Shown in pieces: positions 53,725-63,889 of a stretch of 64,000 bases of DNA (positions are counted from its first letter, which is position 1; the number at the start of each line of letters is the position of its first letter). The notes under the pieces were generated by a model, which worked only from the letters and a program-made list of their open reading frames with translations, did not search any database and was not told the origin of the DNA. Source of the stretch: Aeribacillus composti (GTDB taxonomy: Bacteria > Bacillota > Bacilli > Bacillales > Aeribacillaceae); NCBI RefSeq assembly GCF_007827555.1, contig NZ_VISS01000007.1:62001-126000 (forward strand), given 5' to 3'. Both the position numbers and the translations under genes were made by a program.

Positions 53725-55404
53725 CTAAAACTTTCCTGACTTAAAAATGGAAAATAACAGCCACAAAAACATGAGCGTTGCTACGCCAAAACCGATTTCA
53801 ATCGCTGGAATTTTCCAAAGCAGTGTTGATTGCCTTCCCATTGAAGAACCAATAATAATCCCTACCATAATAATACTGAATGCCAATAGCACGATGCTGA
53901 ACGATAACCGATTGCTGATGCGGTCAAGTTTTTTCAGAAAAAGATCTAATTCCGGAATCGTGATCTCATGGCGGAGTCTGCCCCGCTTCATTAAAGAAGC
54001 GATCTCTGCTACATAAGCTGGAAAATCCATTAGCAGTTCTGTATAATCTGTTACGTGTTTCCATGCATTTTCAGCGATATACTTCGGATGCAAGCGCTCC
54101 TTTGCCAGCCGGCGACCAAAAGGCTCAGCAACATCGATAATTCTAAAATCTGGATTCAATTTTTCGACCACGCCTTCAACCGTCAAAAGCGTTTTTCCTA
54201 ATAGTGTTAAATCAGAAGGGATTTTGATGGAATGTTTGAAAGCTGCTCGAAAAAGGTCGTTCACAGCTTCACCGATGCTGACTTGGTGTAACGGAACACC
54301 GTAATACTTTTCCCGTAAATCTTCGATGTCCGCTCTCAATTGCTTTAAATCGATATCTTCAGGAACGATGCCCATGCGCAAAATGGCTTTCATGACGCCA
54401 TCCGTACTCTGCCTCATTAAAGAAATCACTAATGATGAGAAATGATGCTTCATGTCCGATGTAAGCCGGCCGGTCATTCCGAAATCAATGAAGGCAATGA
54501 TTCCGCCCTGCTTAATGATGACATTTCCAGGATGGGGATCGGCATGAAAAAAACCATCTATAAATATTTGCCGGAAAATTTCTTTTGATAAAATTTCTGT
54601 AATATGATCCAAATGGTATCCATTTGTTTTTAGTTTTTCAATCTCATTTAGTTTAATTCCTTCTACATATTCCATTGTTAATACTCTTTTCGTCGAGTAC
54701 TCCCAAAACACTTTCGGAATGTAGACAGCTTGTTCATTTGCACTCTGTTTAGAAAATTTGTCTGCATTTCGGGCTTCAATGGTATAATCGAGCTCAGCAC
54801 GAAGAGCCTTTGAAAACTCTTCAATCATGTCCCTGACCTGATACTTTGCAGCCCATTTTAGCCTATGCTCCGCTAATACCGCTAAATCTTGAAGAATTTC
54901 TAAGTCCGTTTCAATCACATTCGAAATATGAGGGCGTTGAATTTTTATAGCCACTTTTTCACCCGAATGCAAAACGGCTTGATGAACTTGTCCTATTGAA
55001 GCAGCAGCTAACGGAGCATGATCAAAGTGCCGAAAAATTTTTTCTATTTCACCGCCCAATTCTGATTGAACAATCTCACGCACCTCATCAAAAGAAAAAG
55101 GCGGAACTCGATCCTGCAATTTTTCCAATTCACTAATAATCTCCTCCGGCAGCAAATCAGGACGGGTGCTCGCAATTTGACCTAATTTTATAAATGTCGG
55201 GCCTAATTCTTCCAATACAAGCCTTACCCGTTCACCTATCGTTTTGGAATGATGCTCAGTTTTTCTGCCAAAAAAAGCTTTTTGCGGCAAAGAAAGAAAT
55301 TGCGAAATACCCATTTCCTCTACGACGAATCCAAATCCATTGCGAATTAAAGCAGACGCGATATCCCGATAACGGCCAATATGCCGCATCCTTTTTCCAA
55401 CCAC
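53725..55404 (-). CDS. UbiB/ABC1 (AarF) family atypical kinase
   Basis: This 559-residue protein belongs to the UbiB family of atypical kinases/ATPases, known to support isoprenoid quinone biosynthesis in other species. Characteristic motifs are KLGQIASTRPDLLP near residue 75 (KxGQ), AAASIGQVHQAVL near 130 (A-rich loop), the ATP-binding VAIKIQRP, and HADPHPGNV near 290. Two C-terminal membrane helices (about 500-555) probably anchor it. The GTG at 55404 has GGAGG seven bases upstream. The phasin-like gene upstream ends about 45 bases before it, and the two are commonly paired in Bacillaceae. Confidence 0.9.
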   Translation of the reverse strand: MVGKRMRHIGRYRDIASALIRNGFGFVVEEMGISQFLSLPQKAFFGRKTEHHSKTIGERVRLVLEELGPTFIKLGQIASTRPDLLPEEIISELEKLQDRVPPFSFDEVREIVQSELGGEIEKIFRHFDHAPLAAASIGQVHQAVLHSGEKVAIKIQRPHISNVIETDLEILQDLAVLAEHRLKWAAKYQVRDMIEEFSKALRAELDYTIEARNADKFSKQSANEQAVYIPKVFWEYSTKRVLTMEYVEGIKLNEIEKLKTNGYHLDHITEILSKEIFRQIFIDGFFHADPHPGNVIIKQGGIIAFIDFGMTGRLTSDMKHHFSSLVISLMRQSTDGVMKAILRMGIVPEDIDLKQLRADIEDLREKYYGVPLHQVSIGEAVNDLFRAAFKHSIKIPSDLTLLGKTLLTVEGVVEKLNPDFRIIDVAEPFGRRLAKERLHPKYIAENAWKHVTDYTELLMDFPAYVAEIASLMKRGRLRHEITIPELDLFLKKLDRISNRLSFSIVLLAFSIIMVGIIIGSSMGRQSTLLWKIPAIEIGFGVATLMFLWLLFSIFKSGKF

Positions 55405-55449
55405 TTTACCGCCTCCTCAACAACAAAGGACCTTTTAACAGGTCCTCTT

Positions 55450-55740
55450 TTACTCATCTTCCTTTTCCAATTTGCGAATCTTTTCTTCCAGTTCTCGGAT
55501 ATCCTCCTTCGTTGCTATATCTAGTTTGTTGATCACCTGAGCCACTTGCTCTCGAACAAGACGCTGCAGTTCAGTTTTTTCTTCTTCACCGCGCTTGATT
55601 AGCTGGTTAAAAACTTCTTTTGATTCTTCAATCGATATCTCGCCTTTTTTCACGAGTTCATCTACAAACTTTTTCACTTGTTCTTTGCTTGCTACAGCTA
55701 AACCAAGTCCGAACGCCAATCCCTTTTTGAATAAATCCAT
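55450..55740 (-). CDS. Phasin-like coiled-coil protein next to ubiB
   Basis: The 96-residue protein has a short hydrophobic N-terminus (FKKGLAFGLGLAVA) and a long charged amphipathic helix (EESKEVFNQLIKRGEEEKTELQRL, continuing to the C-terminus). It resembles small proteins annotated as polyhydroxyalkanoate-synthesis regulator phasins that accompany ubiB genes in Firmicutes. ATG at 55740 follows GGAGG. Its role is not known; a helper of the UbiB kinase is a guess from gene order. Confidence 0.75.
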   Translation of the reverse strand: MDLFKKGLAFGLGLAVASKEQVKKFVDELVKKGEISIEESKEVFNQLIKRGEEEKTELQRLVREQVAQVINKLDIATKEDIRELEEKIRKLEKEDE

Positions 55741-55888
55741 TATGCTTGCCCTCCATTTCTTTCGAATTTCAACACGAGGCTTTATCCTTGTTATCACCTT
55801 AATCTTCTATTTTATTCAGTAAAATTCCTTCACTTTCTTTTCGAAGTGTAAAACAACAACCACATCTTATAAAATTCGGCTATTTTTG

Positions 55889-56362
55889 TTATTTCGTCAC
55901 ATCTTCCAGCTTCGCTTCTGTTACTTGCTGCAAATCTTTGACGCTGAGCTCCATTTGCACGCCGATTTTGCCCCCGCTGACAATAATATGCTCGTGTTCC
56001 AATGCAGTTGAATCGATAATCGTCGGGTAATGTTTCTTCATGCCGATCGGCGAACAGCCTCCGCGGATATAGCCTGTCCATTTTTGTAAATCTTTTACTG
56101 GCAGCATTTCGATTTTTTTCTCTCCTGTTATTTTCGCAGCTTTTTTTAAATCTAATTCTGCCTCAACAGGGATGACAAATACATAAATGTTGCCGGCGCT
56201 GCTCTTAGCAACTAATGTTTTATATACTGATTCAGGGCTTCTGCCAATCATTTGTGCAACAGAAATCCCATCAACCTTCCCCTTTTGGACATCGTAAGTA
56301 ATCACGTTGTATTGTATTTTTTCTTTATCAAGAATTCGCATTGCGTTTGTTTTTGTGTTCAT
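55889..56362 (-). CDS. ybaK: Cys-tRNA(Pro)/Cys-tRNA(Cys) deacylase
   Basis: The 157-residue YbaK protein edits Cys mis-attached to tRNA(Pro). The family core contains KTLVAKSSAGNIYVFVIP (Lys near 49-54), YIRGGCSPIGMKKHYP near 97-112 and VSGGKIGVQMELSVKDL near 126-142. ATG at 56362 follows AGAGG. It is a lone gene. Length and motifs are normal. Confidence 0.9.
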   Translation of the reverse strand: MNTKTNAMRILDKEKIQYNVITYDVQKGKVDGISVAQMIGRSPESVYKTLVAKSSAGNIYVFVIPVEAELDLKKAAKITGEKKIEMLPVKDLQKWTGYIRGGCSPIGMKKHYPTIIDSTALEHEHIIVSGGKIGVQMELSVKDLQQVTEAKLEDVTK

Positions 56363-56454
56363 TGTTTATACCTCTCCAAAAGCAGAATATTTTAGGATGA
56401 GCGATGTGATGAAAAATATAAATGGACGGCATCTCCAATACAGGCTGTTGTGTC

Positions 56455-57165
56455 TCAATCGTTAAACAGTTCACTTAACACCTTTTTTCTATTTTCGAGA
56501 AACCGCCTAGTAATAATATAATGCATAGTTTCTTCATATTTTACTTCCTTTAGCGGATGTTCATCAAAATTTAAGATTTGGGCATTTGGATAGCCGAGTA
56601 AAATGGGAGAATGAGTAGAAATAATAAACTGCGCATCGTTTTCCAAATCTTTTATGATTCTTAATAAAGTCAGCTGTCTAGCAGGTGAAAGTGCTGCTTC
56701 AGGCTCATCCAACAGATAGATCGCTTTTTTTCCAAAACGATTTGTTAAAAGTGAGAGAAAAGCTTCCCCGTGCGACTGTTTGTGAAGAGAACGGCCTCCA
56801 TAATAAGGGAGACTTTCAGGAATTGTATCGAGATACGACGCAAAATGATAAAAGGTCTCAGCTCGCAAAAAAAACCCGTTCGTCACTTTTGGCATCCATG
56901 ACAGCCGTATGTATTCCCCAAGGGCCGCATCGGAAGCATCTACATGAAAATTATTGTTTTTGCCTCCTCCGGCTGTATTAAAGCCACACTGATAAGCTAT
57001 TGCCTCAAGGAGCGTTGATTTTCCGGAACCGTTTTCCCCGACAAAAAAAGTAATATTGGAACGAAACGAAATGGATTTTAAATTTTTTATTGCAGGAATC
57101 GAAAACGGGTAGCTATTTAAATCAATATCTTTATTTCTTAAAATTTCGAGGCTTTTCAAATACAT
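56455..57165 (-). CDS. AAA-type ATPase of ABC-like fold
   Basis: The 236-residue protein has Walker A VGENGSGKSTLLEAI near residue 30, an ABC-like Walker B YLLDEPEAALSPARQL near 155 and the H-loop IISTHSPILLGYPNAQIL near 190, with no membrane segment and no clear signature LSGGQ. It resembles short stand-alone AAA_21-type ATPases. Function unknown; relatives occur in DNA repair, phage defence and transport. I chose ATG 57165 (GGAG nine bases upstream). The neighbours are YbaK and a macro-domain protein, which do not fix a role. Confidence 0.82.
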   Translation of the reverse strand: MYLKSLEILRNKDIDLNSYPFSIPAIKNLKSISFRSNITFFVGENGSGKSTLLEAIAYQCGFNTAGGGKNNNFHVDASDAALGEYIRLSWMPKVTNGFFLRAETFYHFASYLDTIPESLPYYGGRSLHKQSHGEAFLSLLTNRFGKKAIYLLDEPEAALSPARQLTLLRIIKDLENDAQFIISTHSPILLGYPNAQILNFDEHPLKEVKYEETMHYIITRRFLENRKKVLSELFND

Positions 57166-57518
57166 TGAATTCATCTCCAAAGTCGTTCGTATTTTCATAT
57201 TCACTGTGCACGTTTCACATAAAATAAACAACTGCCGATTGCTTGATGTTTTATGGAAAAAATTTTTTGGAATATTGCGACCTTTGAAGTTGATCGCTTT
57301 GAAAATCATCAAATGTTGTATTCCGACTTCCAAATTTCTGCATTCATTGAAAAAGTTTCATTATAAACGAAACGGGCGATGGAGATTTTCGTCTCAACGC
57401 TGCATATTTTCTTAGTTTTTGATAAATATGTCGCAAAAACTTATTGTTTACAATTAAAGCTCGCCAACGAATAAATGATTTTTGTATGGTGGCCATTGAT
57501 TCGAAAAAGTGTTTTTTC
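57166..57518. other. Intergenic stretch without recognised gene
   Basis: No open frame with a ribosome site is present. AT-rich, no clear hairpins. Confidence 0.4.
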
Positions 57519-58058
57519 CTATCTGATCATCGTCTTGTAAATATGATAATTTTCGTCATCAAAACAAACGAACAATATTGATTGAATGCTTCGGATGAAT
57601 TGATTTTGAATACACTCCTTAACGGTCTCTAAAGCAATTTGGGCCGCTTCATGCTTTGGAAAACGATAAACACCAGTACTGATATTTGGAAATGCGATCG
57701 TTTTCACGAAATGCTCTTCCGCAAGCTTTAAGGAGTTTATGTAGCAATTTCTTAGCAACTCCCTTTCTTGATAGGCTCCGCCTTTCCATACTGGTCCGAC
57801 AGTATGAATAACGTATTTGGCGGGCAAATTTCCTGCAGTAGTAATAACTGCTTCCCCGGTCGGACATCCTCCTGTTCTTTCCCTGATCTTTTTGCATTCC
57901 TCCATAATCTCCGGCCCGCCTGCTCTATGGATCGCGCCGTCGACACCCCCGCCTCCCAAAAGTCCGTTGTTAGCCGCATTAACAATCGCGTCAACAGTAC
58001 ACTTTGTAATATCGCCTTTTATTACCTCCAATTCAGTATCGTTAATAACGATTTTCAT
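57519..58058 (-). CDS. Macro-domain protein (ADP-ribose/O-acetyl-ADP-ribose binding)
   Basis: The 179-residue protein is a single macro domain of the YmdB/MacroD type. The ligand loop [22 protein letters not shown] near residues 27-48 (read in parts as [19 protein letters not shown]) and the second loop [17 protein letters not shown] near 122-138 are complete. Such proteins hydrolyse O-acetyl-ADP-ribose or remove ADP-ribose from proteins. ATG at 58058 follows GGAGG. It is not linked to an ART toxin here. Enzyme specificity is not set by the sequence. Confidence 0.92.
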   Translation of the reverse strand: MKIVINDTELEVIKGDITKCTVDAIVNAANNGLLGGGGVDGAIHRAGGPEIMEECKKIRERTGGCPTGEAVITTAGNLPAKYVIHTVGPVWKGGAYQERELLRNCYINSLKLAEEHFVKTIAFPNISTGVYRFPKHEAAQIALETVKECIQNQFIRSIQSILFVCFDDENYHIYKTMIR

Positions 58059-58392
58059 TAATATCAACCTCCGTTTTTATACAAATATGAATTTGTATAC
58101 TGACAGTCAGCTCCTAGTTACGGAAACCCTATTAGACGATACTTTAAACCTTATTGTGTTATATCCACGATCGTTTTTTGAACGAATTTGAACAATTCAA
58201 TGATGTCTCAATTGTGCGACCTTTAGGAGTTTTCATATTGACATCATACAACCATTTCTTCTTTGTCTTATCATAACAAATATAAATCGGAAAATACATA
58301 TAAGACCAACTGTTACAATAAAGCTTGCATATTTTTTTACCACACAAATCAAACTATAAATACTTTTAAAAATAAATTGCGGAGGACATGAA

Positions 58393-58851
58393 GTGAGACG
58401 TGCTATAAACAGTTTAAATGAATTTTTAAAAGGAAATTATATGGCAATTCACGCTTATAATGAATATATAAATCGTGCTAAGCAACCGGAACTTAAATTA
58501 CTGTTACAACAGTTACAGCAAAATCATCAGCAACATGCGATGGAGATAACGAAAAGAATACAAGATCTTGGCGGAAAACCAGTTGATCATCCTGGAATCA
58601 AAGGGAAAAGTATGGAGATATTTAAAATGTTAACAGACCACAACAATGAACCGGACCATATAGTAAAAGATGCACTAGCTGGTGAAAAACGTGGTATTGA
58701 AATATCACAGAACATTGTAAATGGAACTTTAGATGACCAAAGCTACAGACTTGTTCAACAAATTTTAGATAAAAACATAAAACATCTTGACCTTTTGAAT
58801 CAGGCTTTACATGACATACAAAAAAAAAAGCCGATTGATACAATCGGCTAA
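58393..58851 (+). CDS. DUF2383-type four-helix protein (ferritin-like)
   Basis: The 152-residue helical protein contains the layout of the PA2169/DUF2383 group: an N-terminal pair of helices with HAYNEYINRA and HQQHAMEITKRIQDLGGKP, and a C-terminal helix ending LDLLNQALHDIQKK. Carboxylate and histidine residues are placed like those of ferritin-type metal sites, but metal binding is inferred. The GTG at 58393 has GGAGG seven bases upstream. The IS982 copy begins 28 bases after the stop. The role of the family is unknown. Confidence 0.8.
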   Translation: MRRAINSLNEFLKGNYMAIHAYNEYINRAKQPELKLLLQQLQQNHQQHAMEITKRIQDLGGKPVDHPGIKGKSMEIFKMLTDHNNEPDHIVKDALAGEKRGIEISQNIVNGTLDDQSYRLVQQILDKNIKHLDLLNQALHDIQKKKPIDTIG

Positions 58852-58868
58852 AATGTGTGTACAATGAT

Positions 58869-58878
58869 AATGTCATAT
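58869..58878. repeat. Target-site duplication, left copy
   Basis: AATGTCATAT directly precedes the IS982 left end and is repeated at 59880-59889. Confidence 0.85.
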
Positions 58879-59879
58879 ACCCGTGGTGCTAGATAAAATC
58901 TCGAGACATAAAAACAGCCCTTGCATGAGGATCTCCTTTAAAATGAAAGTGCGAACAAACATTCAAAAGGAGAAGTTCCATGCAAGAGCACTTTCATTTT
59001 ACAATAAACCAAGCAAAAATTCAAAAGCAATATACCGCGATCTTATTCGTTGTATCAGCACAACTGTCTTGTATTCAGATGTATTTGCAACGTCGAAATC
59101 GTCATTTGTTGAAGCAAGAGGATGAGGTTATCATCGCCATTCACGTTCTTGGAAAATTGCTGGGTTTTACTTCGGAACGGGCTTGGCATCGATTTGTCAT
59201 TGGAAACCTGTTCACCAAGGAAAAGTTCCTAGAGCGCTCTCGATACAACCGTCGATGCCGTTCTTTGCGTTGGGCCATCAAATGGATTCGTCACCAACTC
59301 GCCAAACGTGGACAACATCACGCTTATGCGGTAGTGGACAGCTTACCCATTGAACTCTGCCACCACGCACGAATGTATCGCGTCAAACGATTTCAAGGAA
59401 TCGCAGATATTGGGTATTGTGCATCCAAAAAGATGGTTTACTATGGGTTTAAGCTTCATCTTCAGATTACCGACCAAGCGCTTCCGATGGGATATGTCCT
59501 GACCGAGGCATCCTGCCACGATCGGACAGCTGCGGAAACAGTGATGACTCAACTTCCTCATCCGTATACACTTGGCGACAAAGGATATGTGAGCCAAGCC
59601 CTGCAAAAGAAGCTGTACGATGAATACAAGATCGCTTTTTGGACGCCTGCCCGAAAAAATCAACGTGTGGTGCAATCAAAAGAATGGAAACAATGGATGA
59701 AGTGAAAACGCAAAATCGTCGAAACCGCGTTCTCGGTTTTAGTGGATTCATTTCGGATCACGAAAATTCGCGCCAATTCGATCTCTGGATTTGAAACGGC
59801 GCTTGATGCCATTTTATTGGCCTATTCGCTCGTTGTTCTTGGGCTAGTTGAGCGTTGACGCTCAACTAGCACCATGGGT
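58879..59879 (+). mobile_element. IS982-family insertion sequence with intact ends
   Basis: The 1001-bp element starts ACCCGTGGTGCTAG and ends CTAGCACCATGGGT, giving imperfect terminal inverted repeats of about 14 bases. The same ten-base sequence AATGTCATAT flanks both ends as a target-site duplication, so the copy entered this spot and both ends have since stayed intact. The transposase frame holds one stop codon. Confidence 0.9.
58980..59858 (+). pseudogene. IS982 transposase with an internal TGA
   Basis: The frame runs from ATG 58980 to TGA 59856-59858 (about 290 codons) but has a TGA at 59703-59705. The first 241 residues include DSLPIELCHHARMYRVKRF and the DDE-type VDS/D/E context; after the stop the same frame continues KRKIVETAFSVLVDSFRITK and ends VVLGLVER, the conserved C-terminus. 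So it is a point mutation, not a frameshift. The last catalytic segment (the VET glutamate region) is lost unless the stop is read through, so the element is probably inactive by itself. Confidence 0.85.
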
Positions 59880-59889
59880 AATGTCATAT
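59880..59889. repeat. Target-site duplication, right copy
   Basis: AATGTCATAT directly follows the IS982 right end. Confidence 0.85.
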
Positions 59890-60041
59890 ACATTTTTGTA
59901 GGTTATTTCTCTTTTGCAAGAATTTAGGAGGTAAAAGCCAACGGATAAATGTAAACCATCTTAACTAACCGAATTTCATTTCTCCTCCCGGTGATCTTCA
60001 TTCTTTATGAAAAGTGAACATCTTTAAACATGATCAACTGC

Positions 60042-61679
60042 TTATGAAGAATGAACTTGCTTTGTCTCCCCAAGTTTTCTTTTGCGAATGGGAATTAGGA
60101 TCAAAGTAACGAAAATTGTCATGATCGCTAAGGTTACGGCAGAATAAAAGAGTCCATTGTAACCATCTTGTGCTGCCATTAAGGTGATTTGATCGACACT
60201 CGATTGGATCACTTCTTTTAACCCTGGATCTTTGACTTGATTGATGATTCCCAGCATCTGATTTTCGGAAAATTCCCCAGATGACGTACCAAATTGTTGA
60301 GATAGTTGGTAAAACTCCTTCATGGCTTCCGAACTTAAACTCGTCCCTCCTATCTTTTCCTTTAGTATAATAGGAAAATGGGATTTAAATAACTCGGGAA
60401 TGTGATTGAATCCCCTAGCGATGAAACCTGCGTAGATCGTTGGAGCGAGGGTCATACCGATTTGTCGGCTTAACGATAAGGTAGAAAGTGCGGAACCTTT
60501 ATCCGACTTCAGCGTTTCTGTCGCTAAAATATTTAACGGGGCACCGAGAAGTATTCCCATTCCCAAACCTGCAACCGACGAAGAAATAATGAACTGCCAT
60601 TTTGAATCAATCCATGTCGGGAACAAGAGAAAACCGATGGAAGTTATGATTCCCGATAATATCACCGCTGAAATTGGTCCTCTTTTATCAACGAATGCTC
60701 CACCCATAGATGCACCGATTCCCGCCATTATTGCAAGGGGTGTTAACCAATACCCGGAATTTTCTGACGCAATCCCGAGCACTTGTTCTGTAAATGCCGG
60801 GATAAAAATCATGGCTGCCAGCAACGCCCCAGAGAAAGTCCCTATTAATAAAGTTAAAAGGTACGTAGGTTGTTTTAACAAACGATAAGGAAGAACAGGG
60901 TCGCCGCCATTTCTTTCGAGTTTGCTTTCATGAAAAATCAAAGCAATGAAAAGAACAATCCCCGATAAAATAAAACCATACACATTTGGGCTCAACAAGC
61001 TGTCTACAAATTCGACACCTTCGATATTCGTCAATCCATACATGATTCCTAAAACGGAAAGAGATAGTAAAACCGTTCCGAACAAATCGAGACGCCCAGT
61101 TTCCGGGTCTTTCGTTTCTTCTAATTTTACCCATCCAAAGATAATTAAAAATATCGCTATCGGGACATTGATAAAAAATAATACATGCCATTTACCTGTT
61201 AAATCTAATAACATGCTGCCAATATTCGGTCCCAAAACGGCGGCAATCCCATTCATTCCACCCAACATTCCAAGGGCTTTTCCTTGTTTTTCAACCGGCA
61301 TCGTACTTAGTACATGTGAACTACCGATAATGAAGATTCCCCCTCCACCAAGAGCCTGTAAGAATCGAGCACTTAAATAAAAAATAAAATTTGGGCTTAA
61401 AGCAACAAGTAAAGATCCCAAACCAAACAAAGCAATTTCAACAATAAATAATTTTTTTCGTCCATATCGATCCGATATTTTTCCGATGATCGGGACACTG
61501 ATAGCTAATCCTAATGTATAAAGGGTAACTCCCCATGCCCCCCAATTAGCAGAAACTTCGAACGAATTGTTAATCGTTGTCAGTGCAGCACTAATGATTC
61601 CATTATCTAAAGCAGCCATAAACACGCCAATTGTAAATAATATCATTGCCCATGTTTGGCTAGATGCTTTTTCTTTCAA
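60042..61679 (-). CDS. DHA2-family multidrug MFS transporter
   Basis: The 545-residue protein has about 14 membrane helices, as in the DHA2 drug:H+ antiporters. Motif A-like DRYGRKKLFI (about residue 72) and the antiporter motif C region GGMNGIAAVLGPNIGSML near 140-155 are present. A larger extracellular loop of about 75 residues near 430-500 precedes the last helix. TTG at 61679 is the best start, with AAGGGAGTG about seven bases upstream; a GTG at 61688 would lie within that site. No regulator gene is adjacent. Substrates are unknown. Confidence 0.88.
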   Translation of the reverse strand: MKEKASSQTWAMILFTIGVFMAALDNGIISAALTTINNSFEVSANWGAWGVTLYTLGLAISVPIIGKISDRYGRKKLFIVEIALFGLGSLLVALSPNFIFYLSARFLQALGGGGIFIIGSSHVLSTMPVEKQGKALGMLGGMNGIAAVLGPNIGSMLLDLTGKWHVLFFINVPIAIFLIIFGWVKLEETKDPETGRLDLFGTVLLSLSVLGIMYGLTNIEGVEFVDSLLSPNVYGFILSGIVLFIALIFHESKLERNGGDPVLPYRLLKQPTYLLTLLIGTFSGALLAAMIFIPAFTEQVLGIASENSGYWLTPLAIMAGIGASMGGAFVDKRGPISAVILSGIITSIGFLLFPTWIDSKWQFIISSSVAGLGMGILLGAPLNILATETLKSDKGSALSTLSLSRQIGMTLAPTIYAGFIARGFNHIPELFKSHFPIILKEKIGGTSLSSEAMKEFYQLSQQFGTSSGEFSENQMLGIINQVKDPGLKEVIQSSVDQITLMAAQDGYNGLFYSAVTLAIMTIFVTLILIPIRKRKLGETKQVHSS

Positions 61680-61754
61680 ATAAGTCACTCCCTTACTTTA
61701 AAAATACAATAAATAACTATAGTTACGCCATGTAAATTACACAACAATTGTCAT

Positions 61755-62845
61755 CTAAAAAAAACAACAAACAAGTATCCCTTTTGCTATATGAAACTGT
61801 TTTTTTGGGAGTATCTTGCTTTGTTTTCTGATAAATAAACTCGACAAAGATGCGTCCCTTCTAGTTAAAGTCGCTGTTGGATTTCTCGTCATACTGTACA
61901 CATAAACTAATAAAACTAGAATCCAATACCGTTTCACCGCCCAACGCCTGCTAATACGGTACCCATCGGGCTTAGTGGTCTTTCGCTTGATGGAAAAAGA
62001 ATCGATCGACCAACGTCGACATAGTAGCGCAAAGATGTCTTTGTTACATAGCTTTCGATCGGTACTCAAAACGCAATGAAGATTGTCAAGCGTCATGGTT
62101 GATCGTCTTTTTAAGCAGAGTAGCACCACGGCATATCTGATACTTTTGTGCGCCCCTTCGTAGCGGTCAACGCGATAACGTTCTTCTCCCACCATGGACG
62201 AGATGAGTGTCTTTCAAAGAGAGTGGTCAAACTCCTTTGCCTGAACCGCCATGTCTTTTGGATAAAAAACGATTGGTCTTGAGCGTTGCAATCACGTGGA
62301 ATCTTTTTTTCAAGCAAGCTTCCATGAGCGTTTGAGATTGATACCAAGAGTCCATTAGCACATAAACGGGACGGTTCACATCCAAAGAAGAAGGCATTTC
62401 AACCGCAAGTTTCCACTTTTTTCCCCAGCCGTATTGTCGTAGGGGCGAAACACGAAAGAGAAAGTCTTGAGTCATCACATGAACCGTGAGCCAAGCGAGA
62501 GAATGTACCCAGATTAACTATTTATCGGCGTGAGAATCATTCCAATCAACATCCTTGAATGATATGCTTTGTCCGTGACGAAGGATTTGTTTTTTTTTGC
62601 CAAATTGTATCGTCGAGCGAAACAAAAATGGATTGATTTTCATGTTTAGCAATGCGTTCAATGCGATGAAGCATCCCCTACTGATACTGAGTTTGCGAAG
62701 TAATGTCTCTTCATTCCAGGTTTTTTTGAGAAAAATGGCTAAGTGTCGAGCGATGATTCGGTGAAAGTTCCCAGGTAGTGATCAGTAAATGTTTTAGAAA
62801 GCCTTTCATAATCATCGCATCTTCAAGATGAACGGAATGCTTCAT
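61755..62845 (-). pseudogene. Decayed DDE transposase (IS4/IS701-like)
   Basis: Minus-strand pieces in order: MKHSVHLEDAMIMKGFLKH (from 62845), IFVSLDDTIWQKK, YVLMDSWYQSQTLMEACLKK and HVIATLKTNRFL, then RVDRYEGAHKSIRYAVVLLC and a C-terminal RRWSIDSFSIKRKT...SRRWAVKRYWILVLLVYVYS. The frame changes several times and stops interrupt it, including one after LSHFSQKNLE. This is an IS4/IS701-type transposase in advanced decay; element ends are not seen clearly. Confidence 0.75.
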
Positions 62846-63889
62846 GATAGGTTTTTAATAAATAAAGTGCCAATGTGCTAATCTATTCATAAGACATGAA
62901 CCTTCTTGTATAAATGGTTTGTTGGCACATCTATTTTAACCAAGGAGGCGGGGGCATGCCTATTTTCTTATTTGGATGTAAATATTTGTTAGATAATTTG
63001 CTCACCTACAGATTATGTAGTTCATTTGCCCATCTACAGTAAAAAGTAAAATTACTAGCACACTGCTTTGATATTTTATGAATAAACTGTAACAATCGAT
63101 AAAAGAGCTTGTCAAGTTACCCTATTAATCTACTACGAAAAGTACATAAATGGTTTCAATTTCTTCTGTTTCCCCCTAGTTTGTATATTCTTTCCTCAAA
63201 CAGTAATTACAATGTTCTTTTTAGAATGTATGTGCCATCTCACCAGTATTCTCTTCTCGACTATTTGAAGCATTTTGGGCTTACCAAATAAGGATATATG
63301 CCTTTACTCTCTATAATAAAGTTGCGAACGGGCTAGTACCCGTCATATCAAGTGAAGTAGAAATCCTTCAGCTCTGAGGAGTAATTTTGTATATCACACC
63401 CCTTTTTATGGAAAATGTCTTAGTTACATTGAATTTTTTGTCAATTTGTTTTTCCGCTTCTACAGTAAAAACGACCCGAAAATCTTTTATTTCTTTTTTA
63501 AATCGTCAATACCAATAAAAAACGTACATTTAATATACATTAAATAGAATGGAGATTACAGCAACTTTACTGGAGCAACGGACATGATTGCCTGCCGATG
63601 TTTTACACATCTCCTTCTTGACAGAAGAATCACGCCCGCAGAGGCTCATTGTCGAGTGTCACTGCCTTACCACACTTATACGGACAGGAACTTCATGAAA
63701 AAATTTGTGTTCAAAAATCTGACTTATATCCATAAATCTTACATTGCTGAACTGTTGTTATTATGTATGCTGCTGTACACGCATGTATTTAGAAAAAAAC
63801 ATTTTTTTCAATTTGTATTCTGTATCATTTGACTGCTTATCACTTATGCGTACCTTTACTATGATTCCTACATAATGACGGTATGCGAA
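62846..63889. other. Non-coding stretch near the window end
   Basis: No gene is recognised in about 1 kb. A 28-residue frame at 62956-63042 (MPIFLFGCKYLLDNLL...) has GGAGG upstream but no known relative; it may be accidental. A small hairpin (CGGGCTAGTACCCG) lies near 63329-63342. Confidence 0.35.

Noticed and set aside
58159-58347. Minus-strand 62-residue frame
   Set aside because: Protein-like pieces exist but start, ribosome site and any family resemblance are missing; left out as unsupported.
61755-62478. Three overlapping minus-strand frames taken as separate genes
   Set aside because: They are frame-shifted pieces of one transposase.
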